From: Hydrogenophaga sp.
GTDB lineage: Bacteria > Pseudomonadota > Gammaproteobacteria > Burkholderiales > Burkholderiaceae_C
DNA length: 64,000 nt
NCBI RefSeq assembly: GCF_026125785.1
Contig: NZ_JAHCKL010000003.1
Span: 248,001 to 312,000, forward strand
Direction: 5' to 3'
The position numbers were made by a program, and so were the translations under genes. The notes beneath the pieces are model-generated. The model was not told the origin of the DNA, made no database searches, and saw nothing but the letters and a program-made list of their open reading frames with translations. Positions 47,839 to 57,457 of the stretch are shown one piece after another (the stretch's first letter is position 1; every line of letters begins with the position of its first letter).

Positions 47839-48453
47839 ATGGGACTGCAACGCGAAAACCTCAGGATGGTGGGCAAGCTCTGCGTGATCGCGCTGGGCAT
47901 GTTCGCCTTCGGGTATGCGCTGGTGCCGATCTACCGTTCGATCTGCGATGCCCTCGGCATCAACGTGCTGGCCGTGTCCGAGACGCGCGTGCCGGGCGCC
48001 GCCGTCAAGCTGCCGGCGAATACGCAGGTCGACCTGACGCGCACCATCACCGTGGAGTTCGACACCAATGCGCGCGGTCCCTGGTATTTCAAGCCGGCCG
48101 TGCGTTCGATGCAGGTGCATCCGGGTGAACTCACCACCGTGATGTACGAGTTCCAGAACATCCAGAACCGCACCATGGCGGCCCAGGCCATTCCGAGCTA
48201 CGCGCCCAAGCAGGCCGCGGCGCATTTCAACAAGCTGGAGTGCTTCTGCTTCACGCAGTACACGCTGCAGCCTGGCGAGAAGAAGGAATGGCCGGTGGCC
48301 TTCGTGATCGATCCGCGGCTGTCCAAGGACGTGACCACCATCACGCTGTCCTATACCTTCTTCGAGGTGGGCGGCAAGGTGCCCGACGCACCGCGTGACG
48401 AGCCGCCTCAGGCCATGAGCCCTGCCGCCGCCAAACCCGAAGGAGCCGTATGA
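47839..48453 (+). CDS. ctaG: Cytochrome c oxidase assembly protein CtaG/Cox11
   Basis: A 204-aa copper chaperone that inserts CuB into subunit I. It has one N-terminal helix, a periplasmic immunoglobulin-like domain and the copper motif CFCF (HFNKLECFCFTQ). The ATG at 47839 follows GAAGGAC; longer reading would run back into the small upstream gene. Overlaps the DUF2970 gene by ATGA. Confidence 0.96.
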   Translation: MGLQRENLRMVGKLCVIALGMFAFGYALVPIYRSICDALGINVLAVSETRVPGAAVKLPANTQVDLTRTITVEFDTNARGPWYFKPAVRSMQVHPGELTTVMYEFQNIQNRTMAAQAIPSYAPKQAAAHFNKLECFCFTQYTLQPGEKKEWPVAFVIDPRLSKDVTTITLSYTFFEVGGKVPDAPRDEPPQAMSPAAAKPEGAV

Positions 48454-48659
48454 GCACCACGCCCGTCCACCAACGCAAGGGGTCCCTGCTGGGCACCGTC
48501 AAGGCGGTTCTCTGGGGTTTTCTGGGTGTGCGCCGCAACGCCGACTACCAGAACGACATTGCCAAGCTCAACCCGCTGCACCTGATCGCCGTGGGCCTGG
48601 GCATGGCCTTGCTGTTCGTACTGGGACTGATCCTGCTCGTGAACTGGGTGGCCGGCTGA
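48450..48659 (+). CDS. DUF2970 family membrane protein
   Basis: A 69-aa protein with LGTVKAVLWGFLGVRRNADYQNDI followed by a C-terminal helix, the DUF2970 pattern. It is a usual member of betaproteobacterial cox operons with unknown role. ATGA overlap with ctaG. Confidence 0.9.
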   Translation: MSTTPVHQRKGSLLGTVKAVLWGFLGVRRNADYQNDIAKLNPLHLIAVGLGMALLFVLGLILLVNWVAG

Positions 48660-48743
48660 GGCCGCCGCGACCGGGCAGACGAAGACGACCACGCATCTTG
48701 ATCCATTGACACCGATACAAGCGAAAGCAAAACAGGAGTGAGC

Positions 48744-49625
48744 ATGTCAGCAGCAACCCACGGCACGACGCCCTACTACTTCGTCCCCGGTCCCTCGCGG
48801 CATCCGGTGATGGCGGCGATTGGCCTCTTTTTCGTCATCCTGGGCGCGGGCCAGTGGATCAATGGCCATGGCTGGGGTGCCTACTCGCTGGCTTTCGGCC
48901 TCGTCTTCTGGCTGTTCGTGCTGTTCCAGTGGTTCCGTGATTCGGTCCACGAAAGCGAGACCGGCCTGTACGGCCGCAAGATCGATCTTTCTTACCGCTG
49001 GAGCATGAGCTGGTTCATCTTCTCGGAAGTGATGTTCTTCGGCGCCTTCTTCACCGCGCTGTGGTGGACGCGTACCCACTCGGTGCCGGCGCTGGGCAAC
49101 TTCGAGAACTCCCTGATCTGGCCGGACTTCTCCGCCGTGTGGCCGAGCCTGCAGGCCGGTGCCACCGCTTCGCCGGCCGGCATCGTGGAGCCGTTCCAGA
49201 CCATGGGCCCGTTCTGGCTGCCCACCATCAACACCGCGTTGCTGCTGACCTCGGGCGTGACGCTGACCATTGCCCACCATGCGCTGCAAGTCGGCAACCG
49301 TGGCAAGACCATTGCCTTCATGTGGATGACCGTGCTGCTGGGTATCGTCTTCCTGTTCGTGCAGGGCTACGAATACGCGCACGCTTACGCCGATCTGAAC
49401 CTCAAGCTGTCCTCGGGCGTGTTCGGCTCCACTTTCTTCATGCTCACCGGCTTCCACGGTTTCCACGTGTTCGTGGGCATGCTGATGCTGCTGTTCATCA
49501 CGCTGCGGTTGCAGAAGGGTCACTTCACGGCCCAGCGCCACTTCGGTTTCGAAGGTGCGGCGTGGTACTGGCACTTCGTGGACGTGGTCTGGCTCGGCCT
49601 GTACATCCTGGTCTACTGGATGTGA
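48744..49625 (+). CDS. coxC: Cytochrome c oxidase subunit III
   Basis: A 293-aa subunit III with seven transmembrane helices and blocks YFVPGPSRHPVMAAIGLF, WFIFSEVMFFGAFF and FEGAAWYWHFVDVVWLGLYI. ATG 48744 has AGGAG 6 bp before it; the GTG two codons earlier is less likely. A bidirectional terminator follows. Confidence 0.96.
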   Translation: MSAATHGTTPYYFVPGPSRHPVMAAIGLFFVILGAGQWINGHGWGAYSLAFGLVFWLFVLFQWFRDSVHESETGLYGRKIDLSYRWSMSWFIFSEVMFFGAFFTALWWTRTHSVPALGNFENSLIWPDFSAVWPSLQAGATASPAGIVEPFQTMGPFWLPTINTALLLTSGVTLTIAHHALQVGNRGKTIAFMWMTVLLGIVFLFVQGYEYAHAYADLNLKLSSGVFGSTFFMLTGFHGFHVFVGMLMLLFITLRLQKGHFTAQRHFGFEGAAWYWHFVDVVWLGLYILVYWM

Positions 49626-49670
49626 GGCACCTGGGTGGCCGCTTGTCCACCCTTGCGGGCCCCGCAAAGC

Positions 49671-49697
49671 AAAAGGCGCCGCGAGGCGCCTTTTCTG
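49671..49697. terminator. Bidirectional terminator after coxC
   Basis: AAAAGGCGCC-GCGA-GGCGCCTTTT is a perfect 10-bp stem with tetraloop and A/T tails on both strands, 45 bp after coxC and 20 bp after the end of the convergent small gene. It would split the oxidase cluster into two transcripts. Confidence 0.9.
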
Positions 49698-49716
49698 CTG
49701 AAGGGGGCGGCGCCGG

Positions 49717-49959
49717 TCAGCCGCGCAGCGGCAGGCCGGTGGGCTGTATCCAGCCCATGAGGTAGCTGATGAGCACCACCACGAACAGCAGCACCGAAAA
49801 GCCCACCCGGAATGCCAGGGCCCGGGCCATGTGGTTGCGGCGCGGCGCATGGCCGTCGCCCGCATCGCCATCTTGCTGGCCTCCTCGCATCATGAACACG
49901 AGCGCCGCTCCCAGGCTGCCGATGATGGCCACGAAGGCCACGATAACCAGATACTTCAT
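49717..49959 (-). CDS. Twin transmembrane protein (DUF2909-like)
   Basis: An 80-aa protein with two helices (YLVIVAFVAIIGSLGAALVFMM; ALAFRVGFSVLLFVVVLISYL) joined by a short acidic/basic loop. It matches the small DUF2909/'twin transmembrane protein' found on the opposite strand inside cox clusters of Burkholderiales. Role unknown, probably oxidase related. Divergent from the SURF1 gene by 55 bp. Confidence 0.85.
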   Translation of the reverse strand: MKYLVIVAFVAIIGSLGAALVFMMRGGQQDGDAGDGHAPRRNHMARALAFRVGFSVLLFVVVLISYLMGWIQPTGLPLRG

Positions 49960-50014
49960 GCCCGGAATTATCCTCCTCCTGCGCCGGCCTCTTGCGTGGC
50001 TGCGGGCCTGAAAC

Positions 50015-50761
50015 ATGCCGCCCCGCTCCGCCCTGCGCTTCTGGACCGTGACGATCGCGGCCCTGGCTACCATGGTGGTCACGGCCTCGCTGGGCCGCTG
50101 GCAACTGGATCGTGCTGCGCAGAAGCTGGCCTTGCAGGCGCAGATGGACGCGCGGCAAGCCCTCGCGCCGTGGCGCAACGGCGATCTGCTCGGGGCAGGT
50201 GCGGGCATCCTGGACGGCGTGTACCGGCCCGCCTCGCTCAGCGGCACCTGGGTGCCATCGGCCAGCGTGTTTCTGGACAATCGCCAGATGAATGGCCGTA
50301 CGGGCTTCTTCCTCGTCACCCCGCTGCGCTTGAGCGGCAGCGACCGCGTGATGCTGGTGCAGCGCGGCTGGGTGCCACGAGACTTCAACGACCGTACGCG
50401 CGTGCCCTCGATCGCCACGCCCCCGGGCGAGGTCCGTGTCGAAGGCCGATTGGCCCCCCCGCCTGGCAAGCTATATGAGTTGGGCGAGGCGGGTGAGGGA
50501 CCGATCCGGCAGAATATCGACCTCGCCGCGTTCGCGCGCGAGACCGGGCTGCCGTTGCTGGCGGTGTCGGTGCAGCAGTCCGGCGATGCGAGCGACGGCC
50601 TGCTGCGCGAATGGCCGCGCGTGGCGGTCGATGTGAGCAAGCACCACGGGTATGCCTTCCAGTGGTTTGCCCTGTGCGCCCTCGTGGGCATCCTCTATGT
50701 CTGGTTCCAAATCATCTCCCCCCGCAGAAAGCGCCGCGCCCATGGATCGGACGCCCGATGA
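50015..50761 (+). CDS. SURF1 family oxidase assembly protein
   Basis: A 248-aa SURF1 protein with an N- and a C-terminal helix (FWTVTIAALATMVVTASLGRWQL; YAFQWFALCALVGILYVWF) around a periplasmic domain. Conserved GRWQLDRAAQK, VFLDNRQMNGRTGFFLVTPL and VLVQRGWVPRDF are present. It helps deliver haem a to subunit I. Its end overlaps the next gene by 20 bp. Confidence 0.95.
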   Translation: MPPRSALRFWTVTIAALATMVVTASLGRWQLDRAAQKLALQAQMDARQALAPWRNGDLLGAGAGILDGVYRPASLSGTWVPSASVFLDNRQMNGRTGFFLVTPLRLSGSDRVMLVQRGWVPRDFNDRTRVPSIATPPGEVRVEGRLAPPPGKLYELGEAGEGPIRQNIDLAAFARETGLPLLAVSVQQSGDASDGLLREWPRVAVDVSKHHGYAFQWFALCALVGILYVWFQIISPRRKRRAHGSDAR

Positions 50762-51419
50762 ACCCCTGACGCTGACCGTGCACAGCCTGCCCAGTCCTGG
50801 CGAGGCCGGCGCCCAGGCGCTGGCCTCCACCCGCATGGGGCGCTGGAAGATGCTGGGCCTGCTGCTGGTGTGTGCCACGCCGGTGATCGCCTCTTACTTC
50901 ACCTACTACGTGATCCGGCCCGAGGGCCGCACCAACTATGGCGAACTGGTGACGCCGCAGCGCCCGTTGCCTGTGTGGACCGGCCTCGACGCCCAGGGCC
51001 AGGCGGTGCCGCTGAACACGCTCAAGGACCAATGGTTGCTCATCAGCGTGGCCGACAGCAGTTGCCCGCAGGTCTGCCAGGAGCACCTCTACCTGCAGCG
51101 CCAGTTGCGCGAGACGCTGGGGCGTGAAAAGGACCGGGTGGACTGGGTCTGGCTGCGCACCGGCGAGTCCGAGGTCGCACCTGCCCTGCAGAAGGCCACG
51201 GCTGCAGCGGTCGTGCTCAAGGTGGATGCCCAGGCGGTGGCCGACTGGCTGCAACCGGCGCCGGGCCAGAAGATCGAGGACCACCTCTATGTGGTCGACC
51301 CGCTGGGTAACTGGATGATGCGTTTTCCCGCGCAGCTCGATCCCTCGCGCGCCAAGCGCGACCTCGAACGCCTGCTGCGAGCCTCGTCGTCGTGGGACCG
51401 TTCCGGCAGCGGACACTGA
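50742..51419 (+). CDS. Membrane-anchored thioredoxin-like SCO-related protein
   Basis: A 225-aa protein with one N-terminal helix (KMLGLLLVCATPVIASYFTYYVI) and a thioredoxin-like domain containing SSCPQVCQEHLY, a CxxxC that aligns with the SCO copper site, and DHLYVVDPLGNWMMRF. It is common between SURF1 and ctaA in Comamonadaceae and usually annotated as a cytochrome oxidase assembly transmembrane protein. A distal His for copper is not obvious at the usual place, so thiol redox work on CuA is also possible. Confidence 0.82.
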   Translation: MDRTPDEPLTLTVHSLPSPGEAGAQALASTRMGRWKMLGLLLVCATPVIASYFTYYVIRPEGRTNYGELVTPQRPLPVWTGLDAQGQAVPLNTLKDQWLLISVADSSCPQVCQEHLYLQRQLRETLGREKDRVDWVWLRTGESEVAPALQKATAAAVVLKVDAQAVADWLQPAPGQKIEDHLYVVDPLGNWMMRFPAQLDPSRAKRDLERLLRASSSWDRSGSGH

Positions 51420-51431
51420 ATACCGAGCCCC

Positions 51432-52604
51432 ATGGACGCCGCACAACCGCTTTACAACCTGGCCCCCGTGGCCCGCATGATGTTGCTGGGCGTGGTGATT
51501 GCGCTCGGGCCGCTGGCCTGGGTCTGGCTGCGCAACCGGCATGCGCCGCCCGCGCACCGCCTGCGTGTGCTGACCCTGGTCACGCTGTTTCTCACCTTTG
51601 ACCTGGTGCTGTTTGGCGCCTTCACGCGCCTGACCGATTCCGGCCTGGGCTGCCCGGACTGGCCAGGCTGCTATGGCAGTCTGAGTCCCGTGGGTGCGCA
51701 CGCCTCGATCTCGGCGGCGCAGGAGGCCATGCCCACCGGCCCCGTGACCTTCTCCAAGGCCTGGATCGAGATGATCCACCGCTACCTGGCCACCGCCGTG
51801 GGCGTGCTCATCCTGGTGCTGGCCATGGTGAGCTGGGTGGAACGTCGCCGCCTGGCCGTGTCCTTCGTGTGGCCGCTGGTCACCCTGCTCTGGGTTTGCC
51901 TGCAAGGGGCTTTTGGCGCACTCACCGTGACCATGAAGCTGTTTCCCGCCGTCGTCACCCTGCACCTGCTGGGCGGCATGGTGCTGCTCGCGCTGCTGCG
52001 CGCGCAGTCGGTGGGTTACGCGCTGGCCGAGCCGGGGCACCGCGGACCGGTGGCGCTGCCCGGGCGCTTGCGCCTGGCACTGGTGCTGATGACCGCCTTG
52101 CTCTGGTTGCAGATCGCGCTGGGCGGGTGGGTCAGCACCAACTACGCCGTGCTGGCCTGCGGCGACTTCCCGACCTGCCAGGGCAGTTGGTGGCCGACCA
52201 TGGACTTCCGCCAGGGCTTCACGCTCTGGCGCGAACTCGGCCAGAACCGGGCCGGCGAATCCATCGCGTTTCCCGCGCTCACCGCCATCCATTACACGCA
52301 CCGCTTGGTGGCCTACGCCGTGCTGGCCGCGCTGACCTGGCTGGGCTGGCGCCTGCGCCGAGTGGATGGCCTGCAGTCCACGGCCCGTGCGCTGCTGTTG
52401 CTGGCCGCCTGGCAGTTCGCCAGCGGCCTGACCAACGTGGTGCTGGACTGGCCGCTGCTGGCCGCCGTGGCGCACACCGGCGGAGCCGCGGCGATGGTCG
52501 TCGTGCTCACCGGAGCGCTCACGGGCACGCGCCGCGCGCCAGAGGCCGACGCACCGCGCGCGGCCAGTTCTTCATCCCTGCATCTTTCCCGGCCCACCCC
52601 ATGA
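51432..52604 (+). CDS. ctaA: Haem A synthase
   Basis: A 390-aa COX15/CtaA protein with eight transmembrane helices that oxidises haem O to haem A. Key blocks are [18 protein letters not shown] (Cys pair), [32 protein letters not shown] and VAHTGGAA, which supply the four haem-ligand His residues. Overlaps ctaB by ATGA. Confidence 0.95.
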   Translation: MDAAQPLYNLAPVARMMLLGVVIALGPLAWVWLRNRHAPPAHRLRVLTLVTLFLTFDLVLFGAFTRLTDSGLGCPDWPGCYGSLSPVGAHASISAAQEAMPTGPVTFSKAWIEMIHRYLATAVGVLILVLAMVSWVERRRLAVSFVWPLVTLLWVCLQGAFGALTVTMKLFPAVVTLHLLGGMVLLALLRAQSVGYALAEPGHRGPVALPGRLRLALVLMTALLWLQIALGGWVSTNYAVLACGDFPTCQGSWWPTMDFRQGFTLWRELGQNRAGESIAFPALTAIHYTHRLVAYAVLAALTWLGWRLRRVDGLQSTARALLLLAAWQFASGLTNVVLDWPLLAAVAHTGGAAAMVVVLTGALTGTRRAPEADAPRAASSSSLHLSRPTP

Positions 52605-53509
52605 GCGGTGTCCCCACCTCTTCCGCCGCCACGCCCGCCTTGCCCTCGGCCTGGCGCCAGTACCACGCGCTGACCAAGCCGCGCGTGATCCAGCTCATCG
52701 TCTTCTGTGCCCTGATCGGCATGGTGCTGGCCGTGCCGGGCCTGCCCAGCTGGCCGCAGGTCAGGCTGGCGGCTGTGGCCTGCTTCGGTATCTGGCTGGT
52801 CGCTGGCGCGGCCGCGGCCTTCAACTGCGTGGTCGAGCAGCACATCGACGCCCGGATGAAGCGCACCGCCTGGCGCCCAACGGCGAAGGGCGAACTCACC
52901 AACGGCAAGACACTGACCTTCTCCGCCGCGCTGTGCGCGGCCGGCTCGGCGATCCTCTACCTGTTCGTGAACCCGCTGACGATGTGGCTGACCTTTGCCA
53001 CTTTCGTCGGCTATGCCGTGGTCTACACGGTGATTCTCAAGCCCCTGACGCCGCAGAACATCGTCATTGGCGGCGCCTCGGGTGCCATGCCCCCGGTGCT
53101 GGGTTGGGCTGCCATGACGGGCGTGGTCGCGCCAGAGGCGCTGATCCTGTTCCTGATCATCTTCCTCTGGACGCCTCCGCACTTCTGGGCATTGGCGCTC
53201 TACCGCGTGGAGGACTACCGCAAGTCCGGGCTGCCCATGCTGCCCGTCACGCACGGCTCCGAGTTCACGCGGCTGCAGATCCTGCTCTACACGCTGGTGC
53301 TGTTCGCTGCCTGCCTCATGCCCTTCATGATGCGCATGAGCGGCTGGCTGTACCTCATCAGCGCCGTGTTGCTGAACGCCGGCTTTTTTGCCTATGCCTT
53401 CGCGCTGTGGCGCAATTACTCCGATGAGCTGGCGCGCAAGACCTTCCGTTTTTCGTTGGTCCACCTTTCGCTGCTTTTTGCGGCGCTGCTGGTGGATCAC
53501 TACCTCTGA
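52601..53509 (+). CDS. ctaB: Protohaem IX farnesyltransferase (haem O synthase)
   Basis: A 302-aa UbiA-family membrane prenyltransferase making haem O for CtaA. Motifs: [36 protein letters not shown] (first Asp-rich/Arg motif), and [29 protein letters not shown]. Nine hydrophobic segments. Starts by ATGA overlap with ctaA. Confidence 0.96.
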   Translation: MSGVPTSSAATPALPSAWRQYHALTKPRVIQLIVFCALIGMVLAVPGLPSWPQVRLAAVACFGIWLVAGAAAAFNCVVEQHIDARMKRTAWRPTAKGELTNGKTLTFSAALCAAGSAILYLFVNPLTMWLTFATFVGYAVVYTVILKPLTPQNIVIGGASGAMPPVLGWAAMTGVVAPEALILFLIIFLWTPPHFWALALYRVEDYRKSGLPMLPVTHGSEFTRLQILLYTLVLFAACLMPFMMRMSGWLYLISAVLLNAGFFAYAFALWRNYSDELARKTFRFSLVHLSLLFAALLVDHYL

Positions 53510-53529
53510 CCTGCAACAAGGGCACCACC

Positions 53530-54123
53530 GTGAACCGCCGACAACTTCTTGCCATGAGCCTGGGCTCCCTGGGACTGGCCGCCTGTTCCGACCAGGCGTC
53601 CTCGCCATCCTTCGCGGCGGTCGACATCACCGGCGCGGACTACGCCACCGGCTTCTCGCTGACCGACCACAATGGACAGACCCGCACCCTGGCCGATTTC
53701 AAGGGCAAGGTGGTGGTGATCTTCTTCGGCTTCACCCAGTGCCCCGACGTGTGCCCGACCTCCATGGCCGAGATGGCCGAGGCCAAACGCCTGCTGGGTC
53801 CGGACGGCGATCGTCTGCAGGGCCTGTTCATCAGCGTCGATCCCGAGCGCGATACGCCCGAGATCATGAAGCAGTACATGGCCAACTTCGACCCGAGCTT
53901 CCTGGCCCTCTACACCTCGTTGGACAAGCTGCCGGAGCTCGCCAAGAGCTTCAAGATCTACTACAAGAAAGTGGAAGGGCCCACGCCCACCAGCTACACC
54001 ATGGACCATTCGGCGGGCAGCTACGTCTACGACACCCAGGGCCGCATCCGCCTCTACCACCGCTACGGCAGCGGCGCGCAACTGCTCGCCAACGACGTGA
54101 AGAAACTGCTGGCCGAGGGTTGA
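53530..54123 (+). CDS. SCO1/SenC copper chaperone
   Basis: A 197-aa lipoprotein (lipobox LGLAACS) of the SCO family that metallates or reduces the CuA centre. The copper site CPDVC (FGFTQCPDVCPTSM) and the distal His region TMDHSAGSYVYD are both present, with FISVDPERDTPE between. GTG 53530 is used; it gives RRQLLAMSLGS, a normal export signal. Last gene of the oxidase assembly run. Confidence 0.94.
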   Translation: MNRRQLLAMSLGSLGLAACSDQASSPSFAAVDITGADYATGFSLTDHNGQTRTLADFKGKVVVIFFGFTQCPDVCPTSMAEMAEAKRLLGPDGDRLQGLFISVDPERDTPEIMKQYMANFDPSFLALYTSLDKLPELAKSFKIYYKKVEGPTPTSYTMDHSAGSYVYDTQGRIRLYHRYGSGAQLLANDVKKLLAEG

Positions 54124-54126
54124 TGG

Positions 54127-54151
54127 CCGGCAACCGGCAACCGGCAACCGG
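54127..54151. repeat. Heptamer repeat CCGGCAA x 3.6
   Basis: Three exact CCGGCAA units plus a partial copy follow the SCO gene stop. Short tandem repeat of a kind that can vary in length; it lies about 90 bp before the response-regulator gene. Confidence 0.85.
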
Positions 54152-54240
54152 CGCGCAAGCGCCTAAGATAGATCTAAGTCAAACACCCCACCATGCACGG
54201 TGCGGGCCCTGCTTGAATCCGGTCCGGGGAGCAGACAGGC

Positions 54241-54900
54241 ATGAGGTTGTTGCTGGTAGAAGACGACACCATGATCGGCGAGGCGGTGCTCGACCTCCTG
54301 CGCGCCGAACACTATGCGGTGGACTGGGTGCGTGATGGCGAGATGGCGGCGACGGCCGCGCGGTCGCAGAGCTACGACCTGATCCTGCTGGATCTGGGCC
54401 TGCCCCGACGCGACGGCCTGGATGTGTTGCGCGAGCTGCGCGCTCGCAAGGACCGGGTGCCCGTGCTCATCGCCACCGCGCGCGACTCGGTGCAGCAGCG
54501 CATTCAGGGGCTCGATGCGGGCGCCGACGACTACATCCTCAAGCCCTACGACCTCGATGAACTGCTGGCGCGCATCCGTGCCCTGCTGCGCCGTGCCGCC
54601 GGCCGGGCCGAACCGGTGTACGAGCACCTGGGTGTGAGCATCAATACCGCCACGCGCGAGGTCATGGCACAGGGCCAGCCCGTGGTGCTTTCGGCGCGCG
54701 AATGGGCGGTGCTGGAGCCTCTGATCGCGCGTCCCGGCCGCGTGCTTTCCCGCGAGCAACTGGAAGAGAAGCTCTATGGCTGGAAGGACGACGTCAGCAG
54801 CAACGCGGTGGAGGTCTACATCCATGGCGTGCGCAAGAAGCTGGGCGCCGGTCTGATCCAGAACGTGCGCGGGGTCGGCTACATGGTGCCCAAGGTGTGA
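54241..54900 (+). CDS. OmpR-family response regulator (QseB/TctD-like)
   Basis: A 219-aa regulator: receiver domain with acidic pocket EDD, phospho-acceptor Asp in LILLDLGLPRRDG and Lys in YILKPYDLDEL, then a winged-helix DNA-binding domain (VLSREQLEEKLYGWKDDVSSNAVEVYIHGVRKKL). The kinase gene follows by 2 bp. Target genes unknown. Confidence 0.95.
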   Translation: MRLLLVEDDTMIGEAVLDLLRAEHYAVDWVRDGEMAATAARSQSYDLILLDLGLPRRDGLDVLRELRARKDRVPVLIATARDSVQQRIQGLDAGADDYILKPYDLDELLARIRALLRRAAGRAEPVYEHLGVSINTATREVMAQGQPVVLSAREWAVLEPLIARPGRVLSREQLEEKLYGWKDDVSSNAVEVYIHGVRKKLGAGLIQNVRGVGYMVPKV

Positions 54901-54902
54901 CG

Positions 54903-56288
54903 ATGCGGCTGCCAAGGCTGTCCCTGCATTCGCTGCGCGCGCGCCTGCTGGCCCTGCTGCTGCTGGCCATCGTGGGCGCTGCCGCGGTGCAGGCGGCCAT
55001 TGTTTACCGCCAGGCCCGCGCCGAGGCGGATGCGATGTTCGACTACCACATGGAGCAGATGGCGCAGGCGCTGCGCGCGGGCGTCCCCTTGCCTGGTCTG
55101 CCGCTGCCCGGTGGTGAACAGCCTCCGCCGGAGGCGTTCGACTTCTTCGTGCAGGTCTGGACGCACGACGGTCTGCGTGTCTTCCAGTCCGGCTCCGCGG
55201 CGAGCCTGCCGCAGCGCGCGGTGCTGGGTTTTTCCAACATCGACGTGGATGGCCGGCCCTTCCGTGTGTTTTCCATGAACTCGCGCACCCAGGTGATCCA
55301 GGTGGCGCAGGACATGCGGCCGCGCCAGGACATGGCGCGTGCGCTTGCCTGGCGCACCGTGCTGCCCATCCTGGGTATCGCGCCACTCCTGATGCTGGTG
55401 GCGTGGGCGGTGGTGAGCGTGTCGCTGGCGCCTGTGGCGCGGGTTCGCCAGCAGGTGGCCGCGCGCGAGGCGGATGAGCTGGCCGAGGTGAGCGAAGCAG
55501 GTCTGCCGGACGAGATCCGCCCGCTGGTGCGCGAGCTCAACCTGCTCTTCGGCCGCGTGCGCCAGGCCTTCGACGCCCAGAAGCATTTCGTGGCCGAAGC
55601 CGCGCACGAGCTGCGATCGCCGCTGGCCGCGCTGCGCTTGCAGGCGCAGGGCCTGCAACGTGCGCGCGACGACGCCACGCGCGAACTCGCGGTGACGCGC
55701 CTGCTGGCGGGCATAGACCGCGCCACGCGCCTGGTCGAACAACTGCTCATGCTGGCCCGGCAACAGGCGCACCGCACAGAAGGCGATGCGGCAGAAGCGG
55801 TAGACCTGACCACGCTGGCCGCGCAGGTCGTGGCCGACGCCGCGCCACAGGCGCTCGCCCGGCGCATCGACCTCGGTCTTGGCCACGCTGCTGCTGCCGA
55901 GGTGATCGGCCACAGCGAGCCTCTGCGCATTCTGCTGAGCAACTTGGTGGACAACGCCCTCAAGTACACCCCGGAAGGCGGGCGGGTGGATGTGAGCGTG
56001 CTTGCCGAAGGGGGCGAGGTGCTGCTGGCGGTGGAAGACAGCGGTCCTGGTATCGCCGAAGCCGACCGGGTGCGTGTGCTTGACCGCTTCTACCGGGTGC
56101 CCGGCAGCGAGGCGCCCGGCAGTGGCCTGGGGTTGGCGATCGTGGACACCATCGTGCGGCTGCATGGCGGCCGGCTGGAGTTGGGACGTGCCGAAACGCT
56201 GGGTGGGCTGAAGGTGGTGGTGCGGCTGCGTGGGGGAATGGATGGGGGAGGCGGAAAGATCGACCCGCCCCTCAAGAAGGCTTCTTGA
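54903..56288 (+). CDS. Two-component sensor histidine kinase
   Basis: A 461-aa membrane kinase with two helices (residues about 15-35 and 155-180) around a periplasmic domain of roughly 115 residues, then a DHp domain (HFVAEAAHELRSPLAALR, His-box) and ATPase domain (N box LLSNLVDNALKYTPEGG; G1 VEDSGPGI; G2 GSGLGLAI). It is of the QseC/TctE type with a 2CSK N-terminal-like domain. The signal is unknown. Its 3' end overlaps the convergent transporter gene by 17 bp. Confidence 0.95.
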   Translation: MRLPRLSLHSLRARLLALLLLAIVGAAAVQAAIVYRQARAEADAMFDYHMEQMAQALRAGVPLPGLPLPGGEQPPPEAFDFFVQVWTHDGLRVFQSGSAASLPQRAVLGFSNIDVDGRPFRVFSMNSRTQVIQVAQDMRPRQDMARALAWRTVLPILGIAPLLMLVAWAVVSVSLAPVARVRQQVAAREADELAEVSEAGLPDEIRPLVRELNLLFGRVRQAFDAQKHFVAEAAHELRSPLAALRLQAQGLQRARDDATRELAVTRLLAGIDRATRLVEQLLMLARQQAHRTEGDAAEAVDLTTLAAQVVADAAPQALARRIDLGLGHAAAAEVIGHSEPLRILLSNLVDNALKYTPEGGRVDVSVLAEGGEVLLAVEDSGPGIAEADRVRVLDRFYRVPGSEAPGSGLGLAIVDTIVRLHGGRLELGRAETLGGLKVVVRLRGGMDGGGGKIDPPLKKAS

Positions 56289-57195
56289 CCACGCCGCTCC
56301 CAAAGCCCATGGACAGCGCCGTTCCCCCGATCACCACCGCCGCGCAGGCCAGCATGGAGAGGGTCACGCGTTCGTTCAGGAACACCAGCCCGTAGAACAT
56401 CGCGAAGAGCGGCATCACGAAAGTGACCGTGAGCGCGCGGGTGGAGCCCGCGCGTTCAAGCACGCGGAAGAACAGCACGTAGCCCAGGCCGGTGCACAGC
56501 ACGCCGGCCGCGCCCACGGCGAGCCAGGCGCGCAGGCCCGGCGCCGCCTGCGGCCAGAGCAGCAGGGCGGGCACGGCCATGACCACGGTGGCGCCGATCT
56601 GGCTGCCGGCCGCGATGACCAGGGGCGGGGCATGGCTCAGGTGCTTGCGGGCGTACAGCGCCGATATGGCCCCGCTGCACGCACCGCCGGCGGCACTCAA
56701 CATGGCCAGTGCCGCGCTCCAACCCTGCGCGCCTCCCTTGAAACCGATCTTGTCTCCGGCCAGCAACGCCACGCCGGTGAAGCCGATGATCAGGCCCAGC
56801 GTCGCCAGACGGGTGGGGCGCTGGCCGAGCCAGAGAAAGGCCGCCAGCGCACCGAACAGCGGCACCGTGGCGTTCATGATGGAAGCCAGGCCCGTGCTCA
56901 AGGTGAGCAGCGCGAAGGACAGGCCGGCCGAGGGCAGCGCGGCGTTGAGCGTGCCCGCGACCAACAGCGGTTTCCATGCCCGCAAAGCCTGCCGGGTCTG
57001 GCGGTGCAGGAACAGCAGCGGCAGCAGGGCGAGCGCGCCGATGCCGGCGCGCAGTGTGGCCGTGGGCAGCGTGCCGAACTCGATCACGGCCAGCCGCATG
57101 AAGAGAAAGGACGATCCCCAGATGGCGGCGACGAGGATGAAGTCCACCAACCAGGTTGGCTTGGCAGCGCTGGCGGTTATATAAGGTTGGTCCAT
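56272..57195 (-). CDS. EamA/DMT family transporter
   Basis: A 307-aa membrane protein with ten helices in two EamA repeats (FILVAAIWGSSFLFMRLAV; LAVGAAGVLCTGLGYVLFF), typical of metabolite exporters. Specificity cannot be predicted. Single gene reading toward the kinase gene. Confidence 0.93.
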   Translation of the reverse strand: MDQPYITASAAKPTWLVDFILVAAIWGSSFLFMRLAVIEFGTLPTATLRAGIGALALLPLLFLHRQTRQALRAWKPLLVAGTLNAALPSAGLSFALLTLSTGLASIMNATVPLFGALAAFLWLGQRPTRLATLGLIIGFTGVALLAGDKIGFKGGAQGWSAALAMLSAAGGACSGAISALYARKHLSHAPPLVIAAGSQIGATVVMAVPALLLWPQAAPGLRAWLAVGAAGVLCTGLGYVLFFRVLERAGSTRALTVTFVMPLFAMFYGLVFLNERVTLSMLACAAVVIGGTALSMGFGSGVVKKPS

Positions 57196-57263
57196 TGATC
57201 CGATGCTATCTGTAACCGTGAGTTGCGCGCTGGCGCGGCCTCACAAGACCTGAAAGCCCACTC

Positions 57264-57377
57264 ATGAACGACCGTCACCCGGCTCCGGTGCATGGTCTGG
57301 TGCTGAAGGGGCGTTGGCTGTACCTGGAGCACGATGGGGTGGCGGCCGAAGGCTTCGTCGATCAGTTCGTGCGCTGA
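57264..57377 (+). pseudogene. Remnant of a cupin (2,4'-dihydroxyacetophenone dioxygenase-like) gene
   Basis: A 37-codon reading contains HPAPVHGLVLKGRWLYLEH, which matches the first cupin motif region of the DAD-type cupin family, including two metal-ligand-like His, then stops at VDQFVR. No downstream cupin half is found in any frame. It is best read as a fragment of a deleted gene; a small expressed protein cannot be excluded. The remainder of the 406-bp gap holds the regulatory sites listed next. Confidence 0.5.
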
Positions 57378-57446
57378 ACCCCATTCCTGCAAGCGCCTGA
57401 GCCACCCGCTGGATTGCTGGAAGCGGCCACGTTTGGGCGCATCAAT

Positions 57447-57457
57447 TGGTAGGACCA
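57447..57457. promoter_or_regulatory. Distal TGGT-N3-ACCA operator (GntR/FadR type)
   Basis: TGGTAGGACCA, in the wider context AATTGGTAGGACCATG, fits the PdhR/LldR/FadR-type consensus (TGGT-N3-ACCA). It lies about 120 bp upstream of a second identical-pattern site at the promoter. A separate 10-bp palindrome GACCATGGTC is at 57478-57487. Confidence 0.6.
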
